Shown here piece after piece: positions 9,663 to 18,778 of a stretch of DNA of 64,000 nt. Location: NCBI RefSeq assembly GCF_023656515.1, contig NZ_JAMOFV010000006.1:3822501-3886500 (forward strand), read 5' to 3'. The notes beneath the pieces were generated by a model that had not been told where the DNA came from, made no database searches, and saw only the letters and a program-made list of their open reading frames with translations. Origin of the DNA: Clostridium swellfunianum. GTDB lineage: Bacteria > Bacillota > Clostridia > Clostridiales > Clostridiaceae. The position numbers were made by a program, and so were the translations under genes. Position 1 is the first letter of the stretch. Each line of letters begins with the position of its first letter.

Positions 9663-11564
9663 ATGGCAGAGAAAAAAGGTCTTTCTCACACTGCTTACGG
9701 AGGTATTAAGGGTGAAGACTACATACCTTATGTGTCTACCAGTCAAGCACTACCAGAATTGACAGCTGTGTCTATCATCATTGGATGCTTATTTGCAATC
9801 GTTTTCGGTGCAGCGAATACTTACCTAGGTTTAAAGGTTGGTATGACAGTTGCAGCAGGTATTCCAGCAGCAATACTTGCAACAGCAGTATTCAAAAATG
9901 CAGCTGGAAGCAAAATTCTAGAAGCTAATATGATTCAATCCATGGCCGCAATGGGAGAATCCTTAGCAGGCGGACTTATATTTACAATACCAGCAATTAT
10001 AATTTTTAAGCAAGAGCTTACTCTATTTACAATAGTAGTAACAGCATTACTTGGAGGACTTCTTGGAATATTATTTGTAGTTCCTCTAAGAAAGTATTTA
10101 ATAGTTGAAGAACATGGAAAGCTAGTATATCCGGAAGCTATGGCTGCTTCTGAGGTTCTAGTAACAGGAACTGCTGGTGGAACTGGTCTTAAGACAATGA
10201 TGGCTGGTCTTTTAGCAGGCGGATTATACAAGATATTATCAGGTGGTTTCAAACTTTGGAATGAAGATCCAAGCTGGAAGATAAATGCTACAAGTTATAA
10301 GTCAAACTTAGGCTTAAGTGCTTATGCATCCTTAATGGGTGTTGGCTACATTGTTGGAATAGAAATAGCTTCCTATATGCTTGCAGGTGCTTTGGTTTCC
10401 TGGTTTGCATTAGTACCACTTATAGCCTTTATTGCTCCAGAATTTAAAATGGCTGTTTCACCTGTAAAATATATTGGTGCTGGTGCAGTTGCTGCAGGCG
10501 GACTTATCAGTATCATAAAGGCTATGCCAACTATAGTTAAGTCCTTTAAATCAGCTATGTCAGGAATCAGTGGAAAAGCTGGACAAAAGAGAACAGATAT
10601 GGACGTTCCAATGGTATGGGTTGTAGGTGGAGCAATACTAGTATTCTTACTTTCTTGGGTAATGCCAAACCTTAAGGGTAAAAATATAGTAGCATCCTTA
10701 CTAATAGTAATTTGTGCATTCTTCTTCTCAGTTGTATCAGCTCGATTGGTTGGTCTTATTGGAACTTCAAATAACCCAATCTCAGGTATGACTATAGCAT
10801 CACTTCTTGTTATTACAGCTGCATTAAAAGCTACTAATAACATTGGAGACTCAGGTATGTTTATAGCTATAATAGCTGGTACTTGTGTATGTGTAGCTGC
10901 TGCTATAGCAGGGGGAGCTGCTCAAAGCTTAAAGACTACTTATATCATGGGCGGAACTCCTAAGAAACTTGAAATCGGTATGTACGCAGCGGTTGTTGCC
11001 TCAGCAGCAGCTGTTGGTGGAGTTATATTAATGCTTCACAAGGCTTATGGAATAGGAAGTGAAACTATATCTGCTCCACAAGCAAACATGATGTCAATGA
11101 TAGTTAAGGGTATAATGGATGCTCAGCTTCCATGGATATTTGTTATAGTTGGAGTTATGTTTGCAGTAATGTGCGAACTTATGAAAATTCCTGTACTTCC
11201 ATTTGCACTTGGACTTTATCTTCCAATGGGCCTAAGCACAGGCGTATTTGTAGGTGGAGTATTAAGAGTATTAGTAGATAAAAAGTATAAAAAGGACGAA
11301 GCTGTTCAAAAGGAAAAAGTTGAAACAGGAACACTTCTTGCATCTGGTTTAATAGCTGGAGAAGCTATAATAGGTATTTTAATTGCTGTATTTGCAGTAT
11401 TTAACTTTGAAATTGGCTTTGGCGCAAACATTGCTAAAAGTATAACTGGAAGCCCATGGACTGCAGCCGTAATGTTCTTCCTGCTCTGTGCATGGTTCTA
11501 TAACATGGTAGCTAAGTCAAAAGTTACTGTGGCAGTAAATAAAAAGCCAAATATGAAAGCATAA
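9663..11564 (+). CDS. OPT-family oligopeptide transporter (copy 2)
   Basis: A 633-residue polytopic membrane protein, paralogue of the transporter at 7089-9044. It has the same N-terminal signature (GLSHTAYGGIKGEDYIPY), the VEEHGKLVYPEAMAASEVLVTG loop and SNNPISGMTIASLL. It lacks an extra segment present in copy 1 between about residues 270 and 290, so the two are diverged duplicates rather than recent copies. It starts after an unusually G-rich site (AGGGGGGG) and has its own 175-bp upstream region. The gene is followed by a strong terminator. Probable role: proton-coupled uptake of small peptides; substrate unknown. Confidence 0.9.
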   Translation: MAEKKGLSHTAYGGIKGEDYIPYVSTSQALPELTAVSIIIGCLFAIVFGAANTYLGLKVGMTVAAGIPAAILATAVFKNAAGSKILEANMIQSMAAMGESLAGGLIFTIPAIIIFKQELTLFTIVVTALLGGLLGILFVVPLRKYLIVEEHGKLVYPEAMAASEVLVTGTAGGTGLKTMMAGLLAGGLYKILSGGFKLWNEDPSWKINATSYKSNLGLSAYASLMGVGYIVGIEIASYMLAGALVSWFALVPLIAFIAPEFKMAVSPVKYIGAGAVAAGGLISIIKAMPTIVKSFKSAMSGISGKAGQKRTDMDVPMVWVVGGAILVFLLSWVMPNLKGKNIVASLLIVICAFFFSVVSARLVGLIGTSNNPISGMTIASLLVITAALKATNNIGDSGMFIAIIAGTCVCVAAAIAGGAAQSLKTTYIMGGTPKKLEIGMYAAVVASAAAVGGVILMLHKAYGIGSETISAPQANMMSMIVKGIMDAQLPWIFVIVGVMFAVMCELMKIPVLPFALGLYLPMGLSTGVFVGGVLRVLVDKKYKKDEAVQKEKVETGTLLASGLIAGEAIIGILIAVFAVFNFEIGFGANIAKSITGSPWTAAVMFFLLCAWFYNMVAKSKVTVAVNKKPNMKA

Positions 11565-11572
11565 AATTTTGT

Positions 11573-11613
11573 ATAGCAGTCAAAACCATTAGGGTTTGAC
11601 TGCTATTTTTTTA
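11573..11613 (+). terminator. Intrinsic terminator after OPT gene 2
   Basis: A stem ATAGCAGTCAAA / TTTGACTGCTAT, extended by ACC/GGT around a short loop and followed by TTTTTTT. Confidence 0.9.
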
Positions 11614-11672
11614 AAAATATATATTTAAATATTGTTAAATTCTTAAGAATTTCTTAGCTTATCAGAATATTA

Positions 11673-11709
11673 TTGAAAATAACTCATGGTAATGATATCC
11701 TATCATTAC
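11673..11709 (+). promoter_or_regulatory. Putative promoter with overlapping dyad upstream of the envelope operon
   Basis: TTGAAA (11673-11678) and TATCCT (11696-11701) have 17-bp spacing. A perfect dyad GTAATGATA-TCC-TATCATTAC covers 11689-11709 and thus the -10. This is the arrangement expected for a repressor operator. The -10 is weak, so confidence is limited. Confidence 0.35.
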
Positions 11710-11738
11710 ATATTTAAACTATTAACGGGGGGAAAGTA

Positions 11739-14201
11739 ATGAGGGGAAAAAACAAAAGAGTATTAACAACCTTTATATTATCTTTATTTATGCTTATAGC
11801 AAGCGTAAACATAGTCAAGGGTGCGGAGGAGGAAAAGCTTAAGGTATCGCATACCTATGGCTTTGAAAATATATTTAAGTGGGGAAGTTTGGTTCCAATA
11901 ACTATTGAAATTGATAATAATTTAAAAGATATCGATGGCGAAATCCAAATCGAAATTCCGGTAAACAATGCTCAGAATGGAATGATTGGGGCAGGAGAAA
12001 GCGTAACTGTTTATTCTCAAAAAATAAACCTTCCTGTAAACACAAAGAAAAAGGTTACATTAAATGTTCCAATGGCGAGGAATATATCATCGTTAAAGAT
12101 GAACGTGTTAGAAGGGACTAATAATATCTTTTCAAAGGACTTACCAATTGGAACAGGGTTAAATCCTACAGATATAATTATTGGAACGTTAAGTGATGAT
12201 TTTAACAGTGTAAGCTACATAAATAAGGTATCAATTAGCGGAACAAGTTCAGGAAAGCGAGTTTACAATACAAGGCTTGTAAAACTTGATGAAAATTCTA
12301 TATCAGAAGACCTGAATGTTTTAAAGTCAATAAATGTTTTATTTATAAATAACTTTGATACGTCAAAAATAAGTAAAGCTAAATATGAAGCCATAAAAAA
12401 ATGGGTAGAAAAAGGAGGCATGCTTTTATTAGGGACAGGGCCTTCGCAAAACAAAACTCTAGCCGTTTTTAAGGATAGCTTTTTAAATGGTGAAATAGGA
12501 AATGTAGCTCCAATAGAAACTAAAAGTGCTAATAAACTGGTAGATAGCAGTTCTACAACTTCTATGAAGCTAGATATTCTAAATATAAATATTAAAGACA
12601 GCAGCAGTTTATTATCTGAAGGAAGTACAACTTTAGTACATAGACTTGAAAGAGGAAAGGGAGCAGTGGTTGTAGCTGGCTTTGATTTTGGACTAAGCCC
12701 ATTAACTAATTGGCCTTTAAACAGTACTTTTGGAGAAAACCTTATAGCCCAAGGTCTTCCAGCCTACTATAAGGATCCTAGTTATGACAGAATAGCCTAT
12801 GGGAGCATGGGAAACTTAAGTTATAGTCTCGGAAACATACCAGAGCTTCCAGTGCCTAAGGCATCAAGTTTAATAATAATATTCCTTATTTATATTATAA
12901 TTGTAGCGCCAGTTAACTATTTTATTCTCAAAAAGAAAGATAGGAGAGAACTTATGTGGGTTACAGTACCAGCTCTCTCAATTATCTTTGCCGTTATCGT
13001 TTATTTTGCAGGCTCACCTACTAGGGTGACTGAGCCTATTGCTAATGTATTATCTACTATAGAAATTGACAGTAAGGGTAACCAGGTAGTTCAGAGCTAT
13101 GGAACAGTAATAACGCCTAAAAAGGCTGATATAAAGTTAGAACCTCAAGAAGGAATGGCAATTAGACCAATATCAAACCTTGAGTATTATGATAAGGGAA
13201 CTTCACCTAATTCAAATGAAACAAAAAAAGAAAAAATGATTTACTCTAAAGTTACTCAATCTCCAAAAACAACTCTAGAATATTACAATACATCAGTTTT
13301 TGGACAATATAGCTTTATAATTGACAACAATGAAGTAAAGCAGGGTACTATTCAATCTGAAGTGAATTTTAGCGATAACAAGATAACAGGTATAATAAAA
13401 AATAACAGTGGGATAGATTTGAAGGAGTGCTATATAGTTACCCCTAACAATTATATTAGTCTTGGTGAAATAAAAAATGGTGAAGTAAAAAATGTTAATG
13501 ATCCAGTAAAGTCCTATACAGGAATGTCTTATCAGTTGCTAGACAATATGCTTGGTATAGATTATAGAATATCTGCTAGAAATGAAAAGCAGATAAAGGA
13601 AAGAAAAATAGTAGAACAGAAGAGAAATCTTATACAGTCCTATCTTGAAACTATGGGCAACAAGATTAATACAAATATTATACTTGCAATAACAGATGTT
13701 CCAGTTACTAAGGATATACTTGTAAATGAAAAAGCTGTTAGAAAATATGGCAAGACCTTAGTAGTTTCTCAGCTTAACCTTAGCTATGTTAAAGAAGGTA
13801 AAGTTGAGTATCCTACTGGAAGCATACAGCCTCAGGTTATACTAGGGCAAAATACCAAGATTGGTTATGATGAAATGGCTGGAGTTATACATGGAGATTC
13901 CGGAACTGTTGAGTTAAATTATTCATTAGATAAAAAGGTAAATGTAGATAAAATAGAGCTTAAAGAAGTAGAACGCGATCCTAGAATGGGAAAGTTTGAG
14001 ATGGTACAAGGTAAGGGATATGCCTTTAACACTTCTAAAAATGATTGGGAAGAAATAGATTTGAAAAACTTCTCTATAAGCGAGGATAAGGTTTCCAACT
14101 ATGTAAGTAAAGAAAATACTTTCAGAGTAAAAATTGATATAAGCGGAATGCGGGGAGCGGGAACTCTTCCTCAAATCTATGTGAAGGGAAGTGTGAAATA
14201 A
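11739..14201 (+). CDS. Exported membrane-anchored protein with glutamine-amidotransferase-like domain
   Basis: An 820-residue protein and first gene of the ABC/MoxR/DUF58/VWA operon. An N-terminal hydrophobic signal (residues about 8-28, ending VKGAEE) is followed by an extracytoplasmic beta-rich region. A segment near 195-240 (VLFINNF, KKWVEKGGMLLLGTG) resembles the type-1 glutamine-amidotransferase-like domain found in such clusters. Two membrane helices lie at about 375-398 and 405-425, with a large C-terminal extracytoplasmic part (425-820). No catalytic Cys of a true amidotransferase is visible, so I infer a binding or structural role. The stop TAA overlaps the next ATG by one base, indicating translational coupling to the ABC ATPase. 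Confidence 0.7.
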   Translation: MRGKNKRVLTTFILSLFMLIASVNIVKGAEEEKLKVSHTYGFENIFKWGSLVPITIEIDNNLKDIDGEIQIEIPVNNAQNGMIGAGESVTVYSQKINLPVNTKKKVTLNVPMARNISSLKMNVLEGTNNIFSKDLPIGTGLNPTDIIIGTLSDDFNSVSYINKVSISGTSSGKRVYNTRLVKLDENSISEDLNVLKSINVLFINNFDTSKISKAKYEAIKKWVEKGGMLLLGTGPSQNKTLAVFKDSFLNGEIGNVAPIETKSANKLVDSSSTTSMKLDILNINIKDSSSLLSEGSTTLVHRLERGKGAVVVAGFDFGLSPLTNWPLNSTFGENLIAQGLPAYYKDPSYDRIAYGSMGNLSYSLGNIPELPVPKASSLIIIFLIYIIIVAPVNYFILKKKDRRELMWVTVPALSIIFAVIVYFAGSPTRVTEPIANVLSTIEIDSKGNQVVQSYGTVITPKKADIKLEPQEGMAIRPISNLEYYDKGTSPNSNETKKEKMIYSKVTQSPKTTLEYYNTSVFGQYSFIIDNNEVKQGTIQSEVNFSDNKITGIIKNNSGIDLKECYIVTPNNYISLGEIKNGEVKNVNDPVKSYTGMSYQLLDNMLGIDYRISARNEKQIKERKIVEQKRNLIQSYLETMGNKINTNIILAITDVPVTKDILVNEKAVRKYGKTLVVSQLNLSYVKEGKVEYPTGSIQPQVILGQNTKIGYDEMAGVIHGDSGTVELNYSLDKKVNVDKIELKEVERDPRMGKFEMVQGKGYAFNTSKNDWEEIDLKNFSISEDKVSNYVSKENTFRVKIDISGMRGAGTLPQIYVKGSVK

Positions 14202-15130
14202 TGCTAGAGATAATTAATCTTGTTAAAAACTATGGAAAATATACTGCAGTTAATAATCTTAATCTAACTGTTGACAAGGGAGAAATATTTGGTTTTGTAG
14301 GTCCTAATGGAGCTGGAAAAACTTCAACTATGAAAATAATAGCCGGACTTATGCCGCCAACTTCTGGGCAAGTGTATGTAGATGGAATAGATGCTGTCAA
14401 TGACAGCCGAAAGGTTAAGGAGAAAATAGGCTATATGCCGGATTTCTTTGGAGTATATGATGATCTTAAGGTAAAAGAATACCTAGAATTTTATGCTTCT
14501 ATATATGGCATAAGTGGACAAGAGAGTAGAAAAATTTGTAGTGACCTGCTTGAGCTCGTTGATTTAACTGCAAAGGAAAATGCTTATGTTGACAGCCTTT
14601 CAAGAGGTATGAAACAAAGATTATGCCTTGCTAGAAGCTTAGTACACAACCCAGAACTATTAATTTTGGATGAACCAGCTTCAGGAATGGACCCAAGAGC
14701 TAGATTTGAAATGAAAGAAATTCTAAGAACCTTAAAAGATATGGGGAAAACTATTATAATAAGCTCTCACATACTGCCTGAGCTTGCTGAGCTCTGTACT
14801 ACAATAGGCATTATTGAAAAGGGCAGCATAGTGATAAAGGGAACAGTTGAAGAAATAATGCTAAACCTTTATAATTCAAGACCAATAAAAGTTAAAGTGC
14901 TTGGAGATATTACAGAAGCTGTAGCTGTGCTTAAGGAAATACCAAAAGTAGACAGAATAACAGCAGAGGGTTCTATTATTACTATAGCTTTTTCAGGAAG
15001 TGAAGAAGAAGTAAGCAGACTTCTTGGTACACTTGTTAGCAAAAAGATTCAAGTTGTGTCCTTTGGTCAAAGCGAAGGAAACCTTGAAGAGATATTCATG
15101 AAGGTCACTGAGAAAGCAGAAGCAGTGTAG
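14201..15130 (+). CDS. ABC transporter ATP-binding protein
   Basis: A 309-residue ATPase subunit. Walker A is GPNGAGKT (residues 34-41), the signature LSRGMKQRL near 137-145, Walker B LLILDEPASGMD near 157-168, and the switch histidine is in IISSHILPEL. A C-terminal extension of about 90 residues after the ATPase core is typical of ABC-2 type exporters with DrrA-like ATPases. Its start overlaps the stop of the preceding gene. It is expected to energise the permease encoded by the next gene. Confidence 0.93.
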   Translation: MLEIINLVKNYGKYTAVNNLNLTVDKGEIFGFVGPNGAGKTSTMKIIAGLMPPTSGQVYVDGIDAVNDSRKVKEKIGYMPDFFGVYDDLKVKEYLEFYASIYGISGQESRKICSDLLELVDLTAKENAYVDSLSRGMKQRLCLARSLVHNPELLILDEPASGMDPRARFEMKEILRTLKDMGKTIIISSHILPELAELCTTIGIIEKGSIVIKGTVEEIMLNLYNSRPIKVKVLGDITEAVAVLKEIPKVDRITAEGSIITIAFSGSEEEVSRLLGTLVSKKIQVVSFGQSEGNLEEIFMKVTEKAEAV

Positions 15131-15214
15131 AGGAGATGACCTTTAACGGATTATCTGTGAAAGGGAGTGACTACTCTTAAACTAACCAGTATTACCATTG
15201 AAAGGAGTAATAAA
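15131..15214 (+). repeat. Dispersed intergenic element, copy C (ribosome-binding-site proximal)
   Basis: This gap contains CTTTAACGG at 15140-15148, then TTAAACTAACCAGT, TTACCATTGAA and AAGGAG leading to the permease ATG. The same blocks in the same order and nearly the same spacing (27 versus 26 nt between the first and second block) occur upstream of fabD at 42096-42186. A third, more diverged copy lies upstream of accB at 45123-45205. This copy keeps the sequence but not the flanking stems seen in the other two. Confidence 0.6.
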
Positions 15215-16141
15215 ATGAAACTTAACCCTGTTTTAAATAAAGAACTAAAGGTAAAAATGAGAAATTGGAAGGCTGCAGGTATGATTGGAGTATATCTGCT
15301 GGTTCTTACCTTAGTTGCCGTGTTTTTAATAATAAATATGATTAGCGGTATGTCTGCAAGCTCAATGAACCGTGAAGCATCAATGGCAACTTATATTAGT
15401 CTGTCAGCTATACAATTTTTGTTGATAGTATTTATAGCACCTGCACTAACCTCAGGAGCTATATCTGGAGAAAGGGAAAGACAAACCTTGGATTTAATGC
15501 TCTGTACAAAGCTTAGGCCAAGTTCAATTGTGCTAGGAAAGCTATTTTCTTCTCTAAGTCAGGTAATTCTTCTAATTGTAGCGTCTTTTCCTATTTTTGC
15601 TATAGTTTTTGTGTTTGGAGGAATATCAGTAATAAACTTGCTGCAATTATTTCTATTCTATATAGTAACCGCACTGCTTATGGGGTGCATAGGAATATTT
15701 TTCTCAACACTAATCAAGAGAACTACTACTTCTAATGTAGTTACTTATGGTGTAATTTTATTTATATTGTTTGGAACTATATTTTTAACAGCCATGTATT
15801 TACAGATTTTTGTTTATGGAAAGCAGGTTCAGGTACAGCCAGGAATGACACCAACTCAAATTAAGGAGCCTTTCCTTCCGATACTTTATACTAATCCTCT
15901 AGTTGGCTTTGCAGCACTTTTAATGGATCAATTTGGGGGAAACTCAGGGTTGGGAATACCTTTTATTGGCAGTATTATGAGACTGAGTAAAAGTGGTATA
16001 AAGCCCTGGATTGTTAATACTGGGGTTAATTTTATAGTAGCTTGTGGATTGTTTTTATGGACTTCATATAAAATAAATCCAGTTAGAAAGAAGCTATCTA
16101 TTAAAAGAAACAAAAAAACTCAAGCTGTATTAGAAAAATAA
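15215..16141 (+). CDS. ABC-2 type transporter permease
   Basis: A 308-residue integral membrane subunit with about six hydrophobic helices. A cytoplasmic N-terminus with NPVLNKELKVKMRNWK precedes the first helix, and a conserved SGAISGERERQTLDLMLCTKLRPSSIVLGK loop follows the second. That loop is typical of ABC-2 exporters. The start is placed at the ATG at 15215, directly preceded by AAAGGAG. A GTG at 15167 in the same frame lies within the upstream element and would add a non-hydrophobic, poorly coded stretch. It pairs with the ATPase encoded just upstream. Confidence 0.9.
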   Translation: MKLNPVLNKELKVKMRNWKAAGMIGVYLLVLTLVAVFLIINMISGMSASSMNREASMATYISLSAIQFLLIVFIAPALTSGAISGERERQTLDLMLCTKLRPSSIVLGKLFSSLSQVILLIVASFPIFAIVFVFGGISVINLLQLFLFYIVTALLMGCIGIFFSTLIKRTTTSNVVTYGVILFILFGTIFLTAMYLQIFVYGKQVQVQPGMTPTQIKEPFLPILYTNPLVGFAALLMDQFGGNSGLGIPFIGSIMRLSKSGIKPWIVNTGVNFIVACGLFLWTSYKINPVRKKLSIKRNKKTQAVLEK

Positions 16142-16155
16142 GAAAGGGGATATTT

Positions 16156-17721
16156 ATGAGCAGCCTAGATAGAGAAATATTAAACTGCCTAAGAAGAATA
16201 AAGAGAAGAATACACCGAAACACAATAATTAATTATATGATCTGGGGAGCAATTTTGGCCTTAGGCTGCGGCAGTTTAATAAGTATTGCAGGTTTGCTCC
16301 TTCCTCTTTATAAAGTTCACGTTATTGTACTAAAAGTATTAGGTACAGGAATATTAGTTTCTATACTAGTTGGTTTAACTAGAGCACCAAGCAATAATAA
16401 AGCAGCAAGGCTTGCAGACTCCCTTGGACTTAGGGAGAGATTGGCTACTTCAATGGAGTTTATAGGTGTAGAGGAAGGCTTTGCTGTTATTCAAAAGAAA
16501 GATACATTAAATAAGCTAAAAGTTCTTAATTATAAAGAAGGCTTATGTTTTAGAGTAGAAAAAAGGCAGCTTGTTTTGGGAATTATATTTTGTGCAATAA
16601 TATTTGGGAGTATGGCAATACCAGCACCAGCAAAGTCTAAAGCAGAAGAAAAATATAAGTTTGAAATAATTCAGGAGAAAAAAGTAGAAAGTATAGATAA
16701 GGTAGAAAAGGAAATTAAGAAAGATACTATTTTAAGCGAAGAAGATAAAAAAGAGCTACTAGACAACCTTAATGCGTTAAGACAGGAAATTAAGGAAGCA
16801 AAAAGCATTTCTGAGATAGACAATTCACTTACAAAGTTTCAAATAAAAATGGATATAATGCAGAGTAAATATGATAATAAAGATTTAAACAATTTAGCAA
16901 GTGGACTTTCAAGAAATGAAGCTACAGCAGGACTAGCCAATGCCATTGAAAGAAGTGATAAAGCTGCTATAGATAATGAAATAAAGCAGCTCCCAGAGGC
17001 TTTAAAAAACGCTTCAGAGCAGGAGCAAAAGAAGATAGCAGAGAATTTTGCAGATATGGCTAAAAATACGGGAGATGAAGGGCTTAAGAAATCACTGAAT
17101 GAAATAGCGCAGAAGCTTGTGGAGAATAATCCTGACAAGATGAAAGAACTAGCGGACTCATTAGGAAACTTTAATAACTCAGTTCAAGAGAATGTAGATA
17201 AGAAGCTTGCTAAAAATGAATTAAAAGGAATAAAAGAGGATTTTATGCCAGAAACATCTACAGGTAATAAAGATCCGCAAGATGATTCTCAGAAAGGTGA
17301 AGCTGGAGGAGGACAGGGAACAGGTACAGACAATCAAGTTAAGCCAGAACAAGGGAAGTCTCCAGAGGGTGGAAGCACTTCAAATGAAGGGCAGCCTGGT
17401 AGCGGCAATGGAAGTAGTTCGGAAGGCAGCCCAAGCCAAGGAGAAAAGCCTAATGCTGGAGAGGGTTTAAATAAACCAAAGGATGACAATTCAAACAAAG
17501 GAGAAAGTGTTTATGTGCCTTCAACAGGTGAAGAGGGTGGAAGTGGTGAGATTATTAAGGAAGGCAGTCTGCCGCCACCTACAGAACCTGCAAAGCCACA
17601 AAGTCTTGATAAGGTTATAGGCAAATATAAAGAAAAGGCATATGAAAATATGAATTCCTATGTAATACCAGAGGCGATGAAAGATATAATTAAAAGCTAT
17701 TTTTCAGCTTTAGAACAATAG
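16156..17721 (+). CDS. Membrane protein with coiled-coil and low-complexity linker, unknown function
   Basis: 521 residues. Two hydrophobic helices lie at about 27-48 and 55-75, and a third at about 140-155. A long charged helical region (about 170-360) has heptad-like character. A Gly/Ser/Gln/Pro-rich low-complexity stretch (about 370-480) is followed by a conserved-looking C-terminus (YKEKAYENMNSYVIPEAMKDIIKSYFSAL). The layout recalls DUF4175-type proteins that accompany MoxR/DUF58/VWA genes, but I cannot confirm the family. It lies 14 bp after the permease and ahead of the MoxR gene, so it is probably a membrane partner of this system. Confidence 0.7.
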   Translation: MSSLDREILNCLRRIKRRIHRNTIINYMIWGAILALGCGSLISIAGLLLPLYKVHVIVLKVLGTGILVSILVGLTRAPSNNKAARLADSLGLRERLATSMEFIGVEEGFAVIQKKDTLNKLKVLNYKEGLCFRVEKRQLVLGIIFCAIIFGSMAIPAPAKSKAEEKYKFEIIQEKKVESIDKVEKEIKKDTILSEEDKKELLDNLNALRQEIKEAKSISEIDNSLTKFQIKMDIMQSKYDNKDLNNLASGLSRNEATAGLANAIERSDKAAIDNEIKQLPEALKNASEQEQKKIAENFADMAKNTGDEGLKKSLNEIAQKLVENNPDKMKELADSLGNFNNSVQENVDKKLAKNELKGIKEDFMPETSTGNKDPQDDSQKGEAGGGQGTGTDNQVKPEQGKSPEGGSTSNEGQPGSGNGSSSEGSPSQGEKPNAGEGLNKPKDDNSNKGESVYVPSTGEEGGSGEIIKEGSLPPPTEPAKPQSLDKVIGKYKEKAYENMNSYVIPEAMKDIIKSYFSALEQ

Positions 17722-17787
17722 ATGAAAATAGGGGTAAAGGATAAGTAATCTTTTAGCTCAAAAGGGAATACTGAGGGGGAAGCGATT

Positions 17788-18771
17788 ATGGAGATTAATG
17801 AAAAAACAATTCAGGATATAGTAGAGAAAATTAATAAGGTGGAAAATGAAGTAGGAAAGGCTATAATAGGACAAAAAGATATTATAAGACAAGTACTGCT
17901 TGCAATATTTACAGGTGGGAATGTGCTTTTAGAAGGGGCGCCTGGTCTTGGTAAGACACAACTTGTTAAGACCTTGGCTCAGGTTATGGAGCTATCGTTC
18001 TCAAGAATTCAGTTTACTCCAGATCTTATGCCAGCAGATGTAGTAGGAACAAACATAATAGTTAAAGATACTGATGGAGACAGCTCCTTTGAGTTTCAAA
18101 AGGGGCCAATATTTGCGAATTTAGTTCTTGCAGACGAAATTAACAGAGCCACACCAAAAACCCAATCAGCGCTGCTTGAAGCTATGCAGGAAAGAACCGT
18201 TACTGTAGGCAAACATACTTATAAGCTTGAAGAACCTTTTATGGTTTTAGCGACACAAAATCCAATCGAAATGGAAGGAACCTACCCACTTCCAGAGGCA
18301 CAGCTGGATAGATTTTTATTCAAATTAGATGTTAAGTTTCCTACCTTGAATGAGCTACAAGCTATTATGGAGGTTACAGTAACTAACAAGGAAATTCAGT
18401 TAAATAAAATAATAGATGGTCGAACTATTTTAGAAATGAGAAAACTATTTAAAGAGGTACCAATTTCAAAGGGTGTTCAAGAATATGCTCTAAAAGTACT
18501 TTTGGCAACTCATCCAGAAAATGAACAAGCTCCTGAGGTGTCTAGAAAATATGTAAGCTTTGGGGCAAGTCCAAGAGCGGCTCAGGCAATGATTAGTGCG
18601 GCTAAAATAAGAGCACTTATGGAAGGAAGGTTCAATGTAGCTTTTGAGGATATAAAATATGTGGCTTATCCGGCTTTAAGACATAGGATTTTCCTAAATT
18701 TTGATGCTATATCCGATGGCATTACAACAGATAAGCTAATAGCAGAAATTCTTCAAAGCGTAAATATGTGA
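17788..18771 (+). CDS. MoxR-family AAA+ ATPase
   Basis: A 327-residue AAA+ chaperone-like ATPase. Walker A is GAPGLGKT (50-57), Walker B LVLADEINR (112-120), and sensor 1 ATQNP near 155-160. The FTPDLMPADVVGTNI segment is typical of MoxR proteins. MoxR ATPases act with VWA and DUF58 proteins to remodel or insert metals in partner complexes. The immediate downstream DUF58 gene and the VWA genes fit that pattern. Start ATG follows GAGGGGGAAGCG. Confidence 0.95.
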   Translation: MEINEKTIQDIVEKINKVENEVGKAIIGQKDIIRQVLLAIFTGGNVLLEGAPGLGKTQLVKTLAQVMELSFSRIQFTPDLMPADVVGTNIIVKDTDGDSSFEFQKGPIFANLVLADEINRATPKTQSALLEAMQERTVTVGKHTYKLEEPFMVLATQNPIEMEGTYPLPEAQLDRFLFKLDVKFPTLNELQAIMEVTVTNKEIQLNKIIDGRTILEMRKLFKEVPISKGVQEYALKVLLATHPENEQAPEVSRKYVSFGASPRAAQAMISAAKIRALMEGRFNVAFEDIKYVAYPALRHRIFLNFDAISDGITTDKLIAEILQSVNM

Positions 18772-18778
18772 GGAAGCC

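Noticed and set aside
11657-11672. Possible CodY box upstream of the envelope operon (ATCAGAATATT)
   Set aside because: At least four mismatches to the 15-bp CodY consensus in an AT-rich region; not above background.
15167-15214. Longer start for the ABC permease at a GTG
   Set aside because: It lies inside the repeated intergenic element, and the ATG at 15215 has a proper AAAGGAG and matches the usual N-terminus.
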